From contig CAJTDE010000010.1 in NCBI GenBank assembly GCA_910574835.1, forward strand, positions 62,001 to 126,000: a stretch of DNA of 64,000 nucleotides. Direction: 5' to 3'. The notes beneath the pieces are model-generated. The model saw only the letters and a list, made by a program, of their open reading frames with translations. It made no database searches and was not told the origin of the DNA. Both the position numbers and the translations under genes were made by a program. Source of the stretch: Clostridia bacterium (GTDB taxonomy: Bacteria; Bacillota; Clostridia; Lachnospirales; Lachnospiraceae). Of the stretch, positions 50,126 to 58,232 are shown one piece after another (the stretch's first letter is position 1; each line of letters starts with the position of its first letter).

Positions 50126-51364
50126 ATGAAGAAACGAATTTATCTGTGCATCCTGGCCGCTTTTCTCTGCCTTACTCTTGCCGGATGCCAAAAAGCCGAT
50201 CCGGAGGCGGCCGACGGCACAGCCAAAGCGCCGGAAACGGTAGAACTTTTAGTATGGGGCGCAGCGGAGGACGAAGCTCTGCTGGGTCAGATTTTTGAAA
50301 GCTTTCAGCAAAAATACCAAAGCGAGGCCGATTTTCACATCACCTTTTCCCCCCAGAGTGAAAGCAACTGTATGGATGCGCTGATGAATGATTTGGAAAA
50401 CGGCGCCGATGTATTTGCCTTTGCGGACGATCAATTGAATACGCTGGTAGCCGCAGGCGCCCTGGAGCCTGTAGAGCCGGCGGATTCCATCAAAGCCGCC
50501 AATCTTTCGGAGGCCGTTCACGCCGCCTGTGTGGGGGATACGCTGTATGCTTATCCTCTGACTGCGGATAACGGATATTTTCTTTATTATAATAAGCGCT
50601 ATTTTACGGAAGGGGACATTTCCTCTCTGGAGCGGATGCTGGAAGTCGCCGCAGCCCAGGAAAAGAAAGTAACGATGGACTGGTCCTCCGGATGGTATGT
50701 ATATTCCTTCTTTGGAAATACCGGACTTGAAGTAGGTCTCAACGACGACGGCATTACCAACTTCTGCACCTGGAACGGGACGGAAGGTCCCATTCGCGGA
50801 ACCGATGTGGCGCAGTCCATGCTGAACCTGGCCGAAAGCCCCGGGTTTTTGAATACCACGGACGAAGGCTTTCTAAAGGGCGTGCAGGACGGAACGGTTA
50901 TCGCCGGCGTCAGCGGTACATGGAACGCCGTAGCCATAAAAGAAGCCTGGGGTGCGGACTACGGAGCGTCAAGGCTCCCCTCCTACACCTGCGGCGGGCA
51001 GCAGGTTCAGATGGCCTCCTACTCCGGTTATAAGCTTATCGGCGTCAACGCCTACTCCGCATCTCATGAGTGGGCCTCCCGCCTGGCGGAGTGGATTTCC
51101 AATGAAGCCAATCAGAAGCTTCGTTTTGAGCTGCGGGGACAGGGTCCTGCCAACAAAAATGCGGCGTCTTCTCAGGAGGTGCAAAGCTCGCCCGCTATCT
51201 CCGCTCTCCTCAGCCAGTCGGAATTTTCCACGGTTCAGCGTCTGGGCGGGAATTTTTGGGACCCCGTAACCGTCTTTGCCGGAAATATGGCCGCCGGCAA
51301 TCCCACCGGGCAGGGGCTTCAGGAGCAGCTTGATAAGATGGTGGAGGATATCACGGCGCCCTAG
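50126..51364 (+). CDS. Extracellular solute-binding lipoprotein (family 1, maltose/MsmE-like), no permease nearby
   Basis: 412 residues. A lipoprotein signal with lipobox LAGC then QKADPE. The fold of family-1 binding proteins is indicated by TVELLVWGAAEDEALLGQIFESFQQKY, ADVFAFADDQLNTLVAAGALEPV, PLTADNGYFLYYNKRYF, MDWSSGWYVYSFFGNTGLEV and NEANQKLRFELRGQGPANK. It probably binds an oligosaccharide outside the membrane. No ABC permease or ATPase is next to it; the neighbour is a chemoreceptor, so it may present ligand for sensing instead of, or in addition to, uptake. Confidence 0.88.
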   Translation: MKKRIYLCILAAFLCLTLAGCQKADPEAADGTAKAPETVELLVWGAAEDEALLGQIFESFQQKYQSEADFHITFSPQSESNCMDALMNDLENGADVFAFADDQLNTLVAAGALEPVEPADSIKAANLSEAVHAACVGDTLYAYPLTADNGYFLYYNKRYFTEGDISSLERMLEVAAAQEKKVTMDWSSGWYVYSFFGNTGLEVGLNDDGITNFCTWNGTEGPIRGTDVAQSMLNLAESPGFLNTTDEGFLKGVQDGTVIAGVSGTWNAVAIKEAWGADYGASRLPSYTCGGQQVQMASYSGYKLIGVNAYSASHEWASRLAEWISNEANQKLRFELRGQGPANKNAASSQEVQSSPAISALLSQSEFSTVQRLGGNFWDPVTVFAGNMAAGNPTGQGLQEQLDKMVEDITAP

Positions 51365-51453
51365 TACATCGCCGCACCCTTGAGATTCGTGTCAGCTGTG
51401 CGTCTGCGAAGCGCATACTTGAATATTGCAGCAAATATTTTGGAGGTATTACC

Positions 51454-53040
51454 ATGACAAAACAAATCAGCCTCAAACGGCGCTTAATTCTGCCCATTGC
51501 CCTTCTGGGGATTGTGGCGCTTATTTCCAATGCCTTAGCTGTTATCAATATACATAATGTCAATTCCAATGCAGCCAATATTGCGGATAATCTGATGTCA
51601 GGGAAAAGCCGGCTTGCAGAGATTTCCGAATCTGCCATGAATATTCACAATCTGGCCCTCTCCCACATTGTGGCAACGGATTATAATACAATGATTACGG
51701 TGGTAAATGAGATTAAGGAGGAGGAAGCCTTATTGGACAATATGCTCCTGGAGTACGAAGGCTTTGTTACGGAGGAAGACCAAAAGGAGTATGAGGCTCT
51801 TTTGTCCGCCTATGATTCCTTTAAGCATGCTTTGGTCAATCTAGTGTGTAAGAGCGCCAGTCATAAGACCCAGGAAGCTTATCTTCTCGCCAATGAGGAT
51901 GTGGCTCTTTTTGCCGGAACTATTGAGGCCAGTATTGACGCCCTGGATGCTTCCATCAGTGAGCAGACCTCCGATGCCAGAGGGCAGCTCTCGGCGGTAT
52001 ATGTGATTTCTCTGATTGTCAGTGTTCTTTCCATTGCCATCTGTACGGCCCTTGTGTTTGGAACCATTTCTTTAATTCTGAAATATGTGGTGACACCCAT
52101 TAAGAGTATTTTGAGTACGATTCGCGACAGCTCGGATCGCATTGATGATATGACGAGTGAGGTACGCAAGCGAACGGCTACTTCCCGGGAAAGTGTGTCG
52201 GATCTGTCCAATCTGATGCAGCAGCTCTCGTCAACGATTCAGGAGGTGGCCAGCAATGCCGCTGTGATTACGGCAAGCGCTGAGGAAGTGAACCGGGATG
52301 CCCACGGTACGGCGGAGGAATGTGCAAGTATTACGGCCTATTCCGTGGCTATGAAGGCACGGGCGGATGATCTGGAGCAGTCGGCTAAGACGAATGTGGA
52401 GGTTACCAGCGCTAAGGCGGCGGATATTTTGGAGTCTTTAAATGAAGCGATTGCCCAGAGCCGCAGCGTGGATCAGGTGAACAGTCTTACGGATGAGATT
52501 TTGAAGATTTCACAGACTACCCGGCTGATTGCTCTGAATGCTACGGTGGAGGCGGCCAATGCAGGGGCCGCGGGCAAGGGCTTTTCTATGGTTGCAAAGG
52601 AAATCCGGCAGCTTGCCAATTCCAGCAGTGATGCGGCCAATCGGATTCAGGAGATTAATTCGGTTGTTACTTCTGCTGTTTATAATCTTTCTCAGAATGC
52701 GCAGAATCTGGTGGATTATATGAACAGCTCTATTTTGACGGAGTTTCAGGAGTTTGTGCGGTCGGGGAAGCAGTATCAGGAGGATGCGGCTTATATCAAG
52801 CAGTCGATGGATAACTTTAAGGAGCGGACGGAGCATTTGCGGGGATCTATGTCCGGGATTGTGGAATCTATTGGGGCGATTACGACGGTGATTGGGGAAG
52901 GCGCTTCCGGGATTTCGGGGGTTGCGGACAGTACGAGGAGTTTGGTGATTGATATGGAGGATATTACGCAGAGGATGGGGGTGAATCAGGCTATTGTTGG
53001 GGAGTTGAAGGAGGAGACGGTGGTGTTTGATAATCTTTAA
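51454..53040 (+). CDS. Methyl-accepting chemotaxis protein
   Basis: 528 residues; TTGGAGG before the ATG. First membrane helix 12-32, an external four-helix-bundle-type sensor (about 35-185), second helix about 188-212, HAMP-like segment (VTPIKSILSTIRDSS), then the long cytoplasmic signalling hairpin. The tip reads EILKISQTTRLIALNATVEAANAGAAGKGFSMVAKEIRQLANSSSDAA, a variant of the canonical QTNLLALNAAIEAARAGE in which several core residues differ. It starts 89 bases after the binding-protein stop and is likely co-transcribed. Other chemotaxis genes are not in the window. Confidence 0.92.
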   Translation: MTKQISLKRRLILPIALLGIVALISNALAVINIHNVNSNAANIADNLMSGKSRLAEISESAMNIHNLALSHIVATDYNTMITVVNEIKEEEALLDNMLLEYEGFVTEEDQKEYEALLSAYDSFKHALVNLVCKSASHKTQEAYLLANEDVALFAGTIEASIDALDASISEQTSDARGQLSAVYVISLIVSVLSIAICTALVFGTISLILKYVVTPIKSILSTIRDSSDRIDDMTSEVRKRTATSRESVSDLSNLMQQLSSTIQEVASNAAVITASAEEVNRDAHGTAEECASITAYSVAMKARADDLEQSAKTNVEVTSAKAADILESLNEAIAQSRSVDQVNSLTDEILKISQTTRLIALNATVEAANAGAAGKGFSMVAKEIRQLANSSSDAANRIQEINSVVTSAVYNLSQNAQNLVDYMNSSILTEFQEFVRSGKQYQEDAAYIKQSMDNFKERTEHLRGSMSGIVESIGAITTVIGEGASGISGVADSTRSLVIDMEDITQRMGVNQAIVGELKEETVVFDNL

Positions 53041-53051
53041 AAGGTGGTCGG

Positions 53052-53265
53052 TTTTGAGAGAAAAGAGGCCCCCGGGCTTTTCCATATCTGTGTTCGGACG
53101 GTTCGCGTACAGTCTGTCTGCTCTTGTCGGACTAACGTTTTTGGGATTTGACAGGCTGCGCCTGTTGGAGTTTTTTGACGTTAGTTCGCCAATTTCAGAC
53201 AGACTGTACGCGAACAGCCGGACACCTGATATCGGAAAAGCCCGGGGGCCTCTTTTCTCTCAAAA
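53052..53265. repeat. Nested hairpin element, copy 4 (full length, longest arms)
   Basis: Perfect 32-bp outer arms (53052-53083 and 53234-53265; the left arm begins TTTTGAGAGAAAAGAGG). Inside: GCGTACAGTCTGTCTG (53105-53120) with its exact complement (53196-53211), a middle stem ACTAACGT/ACGTTAGT (53131-53138, 53178-53185) and the apical hairpin ACAGGCTGCGCCTGT. The core signature TGTTCGGACGGTTCGCGTAC / CGAACAGCCGGACACCTGAT is as in copy 3. It starts 11 bases after the chemoreceptor stop and faces the convergent leuD gene. Confidence 0.9.
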
Positions 53266-53317
53266 CCTCTGGTTGGCGGTGGTACTGTGGTTTGTTTTTA
53301 GGATGCTTGCTGTCTTT

Positions 53318-53803
53318 TTATTTTTCGTTGATGTAGTTGATTAGGCCTTCTGCTTTGATGATGCGCTGCATAAATTCGGGGAAGGCCTGGCCTTGGTATT
53401 GTTTGCCGGTGGTGAGGTTGCGGATGGTTCCGCTGTCAAAGTCTACTTCTACTTCGTCGCTGTCTTTGATGTCTCTTGCGGCTTCCGGGCACTCGATGAT
53501 GGGGAGGCCGATGTTGATGGCGTTGCGGTAAAAGATCCGGGCGAAGGTTTCGGCGATGACGCAGGAGATGCCGGATACTTTGATGACCAGGGGGGCGTGC
53601 TCCCGGGAGGAGCCGCAGCCGAAGTTTTTGTTTGCTACTATGATGTCGCCGGGGTGTACTTTGCGGACGAAGTCTTGGTCTATGTCTTCCATGCAATGTT
53701 CGGCCAGTTCTTTGGGGTCTGCTATGGCCAGGTATCTGGCCGGGATGATTACGTCGGTGTCTACATTGTCTCCGTATTTGAATACGTTTCCTTTTGCCTG
53801 CAT
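53318..53803 (-). CDS. leuD: 3-isopropylmalate dehydratase small subunit
   Basis: 161 residues; AGGAG before the ATG. Marks: [31 protein letters not shown] and the following [20 protein letters not shown]. Forms the heterodimeric aconitase-like enzyme with LeuC, isomerising 2- to 3-isopropylmalate. It follows leuC by 51 bases on the same strand. The short (about 160-residue) type is the archaeal/clostridial HacB-like group. Confidence 0.96.
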   Translation of the reverse strand: MQAKGNVFKYGDNVDTDVIIPARYLAIADPKELAEHCMEDIDQDFVRKVHPGDIIVANKNFGCGSSREHAPLVIKVSGISCVIAETFARIFYRNAINIGLPIIECPEAARDIKDSDEVEVDFDSGTIRNLTTGKQYQGQAFPEFMQRIIKAEGLINYINEK

Positions 53804-53854
53804 AGATGTGTTCTCCTGTCTTTGTTCGGAAATTTTTTTGTTTTTTGTTTTATT

Positions 53855-55123
53855 TTATAAGGCAAGGTCTTTTGGTGCGGATATTTTGCCTGTTACTGCG
53901 CTGGCGGCCGCTACTGCGGGGCTTGCCAGGTAAACTTCGGAATCTACGTGTCCCATCCGGCCTACAAAGTTTCGGTTTGTGGTGGATACGCAGCGCTCTC
54001 CCGCTGCCAGGATTCCCATGTAGCCGCCAAGACAGGGGCCGCAGGTGGGGGTGCTTACGGCAGCTCCGGCCTGGATGAAAATTTTTAACAGTCCTTCTTC
54101 CATAGCATCCATGTAGATTTTCTGTGTTCCCGGAATCACGATGCAGCGAAGTCCTTTTTTTACTTTTCGGCCTTTTAAGATTTGGGCTGCGGCGCGCAGA
54201 TCGTCCATGCGGCCGTTGGTGCAGGAGCCGATTACTACCTGGTCTATGGCGATGTCTTCTGTAATCTCGCCGATGGTTTTTGTGTTTTCGGGCAGATGGG
54301 GGAAGGCTACCGTGGATTTCAGGGTGCTTAAGTCGATGGTGTATTCCTCATCGTACTCTGCGTCCGGATCTGCCTCGTATACTTTGTATTCTCTTGCGGA
54401 ATGTTCTTTCATGTATGCTTTTGCAAGATCGTCTACCGGGAAGATGCCGTTCTTTCCGCCTGCTTCGATTGCCATATTTGCTATGGTGAAACGGTCGTCC
54501 ATTGACAGGTTTTTGATGCCTTCGCCTGTAAATTCCATTGATTTGTAGAGTGCTCCGTCTACGCCGATCATGCCAATAATGTGGAGAATGACGTCCTTGC
54601 CGCTGACCCATTTGGAGGGCTTTCCTATGATGTTGAATCGGATGGCGGAGGGAACCTTGAACCACGCCTTGCCGGTTGCCATGCCTGCGGCCATGTCGGT
54701 GCTGCCTACGCCTGTGGAAAAGGCTCCCAGAGCGCCGTAGGTACATGTGTGGGAGTCTGCGCCGATGATGCAGTCGCCCGCCACGGTGAGTCCCTTTTCC
54801 GGAAGGAGGGCGTGCTCGATGCCCATCTCTCCTACGTCGAAGTAGTTGCTTACTTCATGTTTGCAGGCAAATTCACGAACGCATTTGCAGTTTTCGGCGG
54901 ATTTGATGTCCTTGTTGGGGATAAAATGATCCATTACCAGGGCGATTTTATCCTTGTGGAATACTTCTTTGCTGTTCATTTTTTCCATCTCGCGGATGGC
55001 TACCGGTGTTGTGATGTCATTGCCAAGAACCAGATCGAGATCCGCTTCGATAAGCTGCCCGGCCTTTACCTCCGAAAGTCCTGCGTGGGCTGCCAGGATT
55101 TTCTGTGTCATTGTCATTCCCAT
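53855..55123 (-). CDS. leuC: 3-isopropylmalate dehydratase large subunit
   Basis: 422 residues from ATG 55123 (GGAGGAG eight bases upstream; the frame continues to 55273 without a site). [29 protein letters not shown] start, [26 protein letters not shown], then the cluster cysteines in [15 protein letters not shown] and [14 protein letters not shown]. Binds a [4Fe-4S] cluster with one labile iron. First gene of leuCD; no leuB beside it. Preceded by leader block copy A rather than a T-box. Confidence 0.96.
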   Translation of the reverse strand: MGMTMTQKILAAHAGLSEVKAGQLIEADLDLVLGNDITTPVAIREMEKMNSKEVFHKDKIALVMDHFIPNKDIKSAENCKCVREFACKHEVSNYFDVGEMGIEHALLPEKGLTVAGDCIIGADSHTCTYGALGAFSTGVGSTDMAAGMATGKAWFKVPSAIRFNIIGKPSKWVSGKDVILHIIGMIGVDGALYKSMEFTGEGIKNLSMDDRFTIANMAIEAGGKNGIFPVDDLAKAYMKEHSAREYKVYEADPDAEYDEEYTIDLSTLKSTVAFPHLPENTKTIGEITEDIAIDQVVIGSCTNGRMDDLRAAAQILKGRKVKKGLRCIVIPGTQKIYMDAMEEGLLKIFIQAGAAVSTPTCGPCLGGYMGILAAGERCVSTTNRNFVGRMGHVDSEVYLASPAVAAASAVTGKISAPKDLAL

Positions 55124-55262
55124 ACTGTATACTCCTCCTGATTTAAAATTGCTGCGCAATAGCACGAAAGGGCAAAGTCGCTTCGCGATGCACGGAAATC
55201 GCAAAAAGATACGATTTCGCACTGAAAAACTCGGGATTTCCGCACAAAATTGTAGTTTTTTA
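55124..55262 (-). promoter_or_regulatory. Structured leader of leuC containing leader block copy A
   Basis: Read on the minus strand: a hairpin-rich stretch (GAAATCG/CGATTTC stem near 55200-55230, and GGAAATCC further up), then GCGACTTTGCCCTTTCG, TGCTATTGCGCAGCAATTTT (55143-55184) and immediately the ribosome-binding site. No T-box motif (GGTACCGCG) is present here, in contrast to leuA, so leuCD must be controlled in another way. Direct evidence of a switch is lacking. Confidence 0.5.
55143..55184 (-). repeat. Leader block, copy A (before leuC)
   Basis: Shared with 29121-29163 and 36390-36425. On the minus strand the block ends in GCGCAGCAATTTTAAAT and is followed by CAGGAGGAG. The three copies allow a conserved in-frame reading ([12 protein letters not shown] or similar) with silent changes. 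Confidence 0.75.
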
Positions 55263-55370
55263 TTTCTATGCATATTTTAACACTTGTATTGATATAAGTA
55301 AAATATATATTATTAATAGTTCTTATAAATTTAACTTATTTAAAAGAGAGCTGAAATGCAATGACTGTCA

Positions 55371-55482
55371 AAAAAACAAAGCCCCCGCAGCTAACTGTAG
55401 GGACTTTGATACTCACCGGCAGTATCCGATAAACCAGGGCAGACACCGCCCAACGGACAGAACTGCACAATGTGAGTCCGTT
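55371..55482 (-). ncRNA. Candidate small structured RNA or 3' structure ending in a strong terminator
   Basis: On the minus strand four hairpins follow one another: AACGGAC/GTCCGTT (55482-55452), GGGC/GCCC (55451-55437), GATACT/AGTATC (55426-55408) and a terminator AAAGTCCC... with GGGGGCTTT and seven T (55408-55371). It starts 37 bases after the esterase gene's stop. Four closely packed stems with little single-stranded sequence look more elaborate than a plain terminator. No known RNA family was matched. Confidence 0.4.
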
Positions 55483-55518
55483 GAACGAAAGTGCTTTCTT
55501 TCTGAATGATTTATAATC

Positions 55519-56304
55519 TTATGGAAGCCATCTTAATACATCCTTTATATGACTGTCCCAAAAATTCCAGTCGTGTACGCCCGGATATTCTTCATATGTA
55601 ATCTCAACTCCCAATTCTTTTGCTTTTTTATAAAAAGCTTCACTGGAGGGTGTAATGGGATCTTCTGTACCGCAGGCCATATAGAGCTTCGGAAGCTCCG
55701 CCTTTTCCGAAAGTCTTTTCTCCAAAAGCTTTTCCAGCTGATTGTCGCTGTTATGCTCTAAGGCAACCGCATTTACATAGGAACGCGGCATTTTCTTCAT
55801 ATGAGGCATATCGGCGCTTTCCAAAACATTTCTGTCCAATGCCCCGGAAAGAGAGGCGGCATAGCCATAATAGCCGGGTCTCTCCAATGCGCAGCGGTAG
55901 GTTCCGTAGCCTCCCATAGAAAGTCCTGCAATATAAGTATCCTTTCGCTCTTTGCTTAACGGAAACATTTTACACATAAACTCCGGCAGTTCTCTGGTAA
56001 TATAAGTGAGATATGCTTCTCCTGCCTCCATATTCACATAGCTGCTGTTTTCTCCGGACGGCATGATAACGGCAATCCCTTTCTCCTGGGCATACCGTTC
56101 AATTCCGGTAAATCTTGACCAGTCCATACAGTCCCCATAGCTTCCATGCAGCAGGTACAGCACCGGAAACCGTTTCTCTTCTTTATAGTAATCTACGTCC
56201 CTCTCTTCCAGATAATCATCCGCACTCACCGTCGGAATAAAAACGATGACATGGGCGTTCTTTTTAAGGCTCGTTGAGTAAAAACTGCAATCAATATGTG
56301 CCAT
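55519..56304 (-). CDS. Esterase (alpha/beta hydrolase, putative-esterase/tributyrin esterase-like) - second of a tandem pair
   Basis: 261 residues from ATG 56304 (GGAGGG four bases upstream, overlapping the first gene's end). FPVLYLLHGSYGDCMDWSRFTGIERYAQEKGIAVIMPSGENSSYVNM, nucleophile elbow IAGLSMGGYG, late ACGTEDPITP and His in YPGVHDWNFWDSHIK. No signal peptide. The family includes acetyl-esterases and S-formylglutathione hydrolase relatives; sugar-acetyl or phenolic esters are likely substrates. Clearly duplicated with the next gene. Confidence 0.88.
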   Translation of the reverse strand: MAHIDCSFYSTSLKKNAHVIVFIPTVSADDYLEERDVDYYKEEKRFPVLYLLHGSYGDCMDWSRFTGIERYAQEKGIAVIMPSGENSSYVNMEAGEAYLTYITRELPEFMCKMFPLSKERKDTYIAGLSMGGYGTYRCALERPGYYGYAASLSGALDRNVLESADMPHMKKMPRSYVNAVALEHNSDNQLEKLLEKRLSEKAELPKLYMACGTEDPITPSSEAFYKKAKELGVEITYEEYPGVHDWNFWDSHIKDVLRWLP

Positions 56305-56305
56305 A

Positions 56306-57124
56306 TTATCCCTCCTCCACAGAATCATTGTTTAGCGGCAGCCAGTCCAATACTCTCCGAATATGGGTATCCCAGTAATCCCAATCATGGATTCCCGGGT
56401 GCTCCTCATAAGTCAAATCTATGCCGGCCTTTTCAAAGGCTTTTTTGCCTTCCACATTAATCGGATAAATGAAATCTTCCGTTCCGCAGGATTGAAATAC
56501 CTTGGGAAGCGGCAGCCCTGCTTCTTTGTCTCTTTTTATCAGCTCAAAGATATCTGCCTGCGTTCCTTCCGGTTCCGTATTTTCAAAAATCGCATTCCAG
56601 CAAAACGGGCCGTCTATGGTTCCCTTATCCGTGTCCCGCTTTACCGCAACGATATCGACTGCTCCTGACAGCGTCGCGCAGGCTGCAAACTGCTCCGGTT
56701 TTTGGAATGCCAGACGCAGCGCGCCATAGCCGCCCATAGAGAGTCCGGCTACGAAAGTATTTTCTCTCTTTTTGCTGAGCGGAAACAGTTTTGTTACAAA
56801 TTCCGGAAGCTCCTCCAGCAGATAGGTAAGATAGGCGCTGCCTTTGTACATATTCTGATAAAAACTGTTGGACGCCGACGGCATAACCACCGCCAGCTTA
56901 TGCTCCTGGGCATAACGCTCTATACCTGTCAGCCGAAACCAGTCCGTATAATCGCCGTAAGCTCCGTGAAGAAGATATAATGTCTGAAATTTTGCTCCGT
57001 CCTTAAAATAATCGGACTTTTTATGATTCAGTATTTCATCCGAATTTGGTGTAGGAACAAACACACATATGTCCGTGTTGAAGCACAGCGACGGTGAAAA
57101 AAAGTTTACTTGAAAAAATGCCAT
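56306..57124 (-). CDS. Esterase (alpha/beta hydrolase) - first of a tandem pair
   Basis: 272 residues; AAAGGAG before the ATG. Same layout as its neighbour: FQTLYLLHGAYGDYTDWFRLTGIERYAQEHKLAVVMPSASNSFYQNM, VAGLSMGGYGALRLAFQK, SCGTEDFIYP and EEHPGIHDWDYWDTHIRRVL. An insertion of about ten residues (VKRDTDKGTIDGPFCW) before the cap distinguishes it. It lies next to the sugar ABC importer (about 70 bases downstream of the permease gene's stop), so deacetylation of an imported sugar ester is a reasonable inference. Confidence 0.88.
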   Translation of the reverse strand: MAFFQVNFFSPSLCFNTDICVFVPTPNSDEILNHKKSDYFKDGAKFQTLYLLHGAYGDYTDWFRLTGIERYAQEHKLAVVMPSASNSFYQNMYKGSAYLTYLLEELPEFVTKLFPLSKKRENTFVAGLSMGGYGALRLAFQKPEQFAACATLSGAVDIVAVKRDTDKGTIDGPFCWNAIFENTEPEGTQADIFELIKRDKEAGLPLPKVFQSCGTEDFIYPINVEGKKAFEKAGIDLTYEEHPGIHDWDYWDTHIRRVLDWLPLNNDSVEEG

Positions 57125-57193
57125 AACGTTATGTATCTCCTTTCCTTAATTCGCACACGCTTTTCTATGTAAGGGTATACCTGCAGGATATTT

Positions 57194-58177
57194 TTACTCT
57201 GCTTTTCCCTTTTTCAGATTCTTAAGATAGTCCACATAGACAGCCGCTAAGATAACGACGCCCTTTAAGATAATCTGCCAATAAGAATCTATTTTCATCA
57301 GATTCAGTCCGTTATTCAGCAGTCCGATGATAAGCGCGCCAATCAAAGTCCCGCCTACGTAACCGTAACCTCCAGCCATAGACGCCCCGCCAAGAACACA
57401 GGCCGCAATCGCGTCCATCTCCGCCCCGTCGCCTGCCAGGGGATTTCCCGAATAGCTTCTTGCACAAAGCACCATACCGGCCAAAGCGCCCATAATACCG
57501 CTGAAAATGTACACAAACATTCTCACATTCACTACATTTACACCGCTGAATCTGGCTGCCTTTTCATTTCCGCCCACCGCATAGATATGACGTCCCAAAA
57601 CGGTTTTATTTAAAATCAGCCACACCAATATAAATACAACAGCAAGATAAATAACAGGCAGCGGCAATATACCAAAGGCATAGCCCGTTCCCAGATTGAT
57701 CCAGCTTCTGTTGTCAATCCGCACAGTTGTACCTCCGGTGTAAACATAAGTTGCACCCCTCAGAATACTCATCATGGAAAAGGTTACAATAAAAGGCGGC
57801 AATGTTGTTCTGGATATAATTGTGCCGTTCACCGCTCCGATTGCCGCTCCAATCAAAAGGCAAATGAGAATTACAGCCCAGATGGGCACGCCCTTTCCGA
57901 TAATAGTACCGGCAATCACACCGATGATTGCGATAGTTGAACCAACCGACAGATCAATTCCCCCTGCAATCAAAATCATTGTCATAGCGCAGGCAAGAAA
58001 CATATTTGAGGAAATCTGACGCAGCACATTCATAATATTTTTCTGTGTAAGAAATTGCGGAGACTTGATCGAAATCACAATACAGATGATCAGTAAACCA
58101 ATTAAAATACCTGCGTTCCTTTTAAAATACTTTTTTACTCCATCGAGCAGCTTCCCCTTCAACAGCGTTTTCTCCAT
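57194..58177 (-). CDS. Ribose-type ABC transporter permease
   Basis: 327 residues from ATG 58177 (AAAGGAG eight bases upstream). About nine to ten membrane helices; AGGIDLSVGSTIAIIGVIAGTII and GRHIYAVGGNEKAARFSGVNV are the hallmark of RbsC-type BPD_transp_2 permeases, plus GGASMAGGYGYVGGTLIGALIIGLLNNGLNL. Forms the membrane channel with the ATPase encoded upstream. Third gene of the importer operon. Confidence 0.95.
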   Translation of the reverse strand: MEKTLLKGKLLDGVKKYFKRNAGILIGLLIICIVISIKSPQFLTQKNIMNVLRQISSNMFLACAMTMILIAGGIDLSVGSTIAIIGVIAGTIIGKGVPIWAVILICLLIGAAIGAVNGTIISRTTLPPFIVTFSMMSILRGATYVYTGGTTVRIDNRSWINLGTGYAFGILPLPVIYLAVVFILVWLILNKTVLGRHIYAVGGNEKAARFSGVNVVNVRMFVYIFSGIMGALAGMVLCARSYSGNPLAGDGAEMDAIAACVLGGASMAGGYGYVGGTLIGALIIGLLNNGLNLMKIDSYWQIILKGVVILAAVYVDYLKNLKKGKAE

Positions 58178-58232
58178 ATCTGAAACTCCTTTATCACGTT
58201 TTATTTTGATTCTCATACTTTCAATCAGCTGC

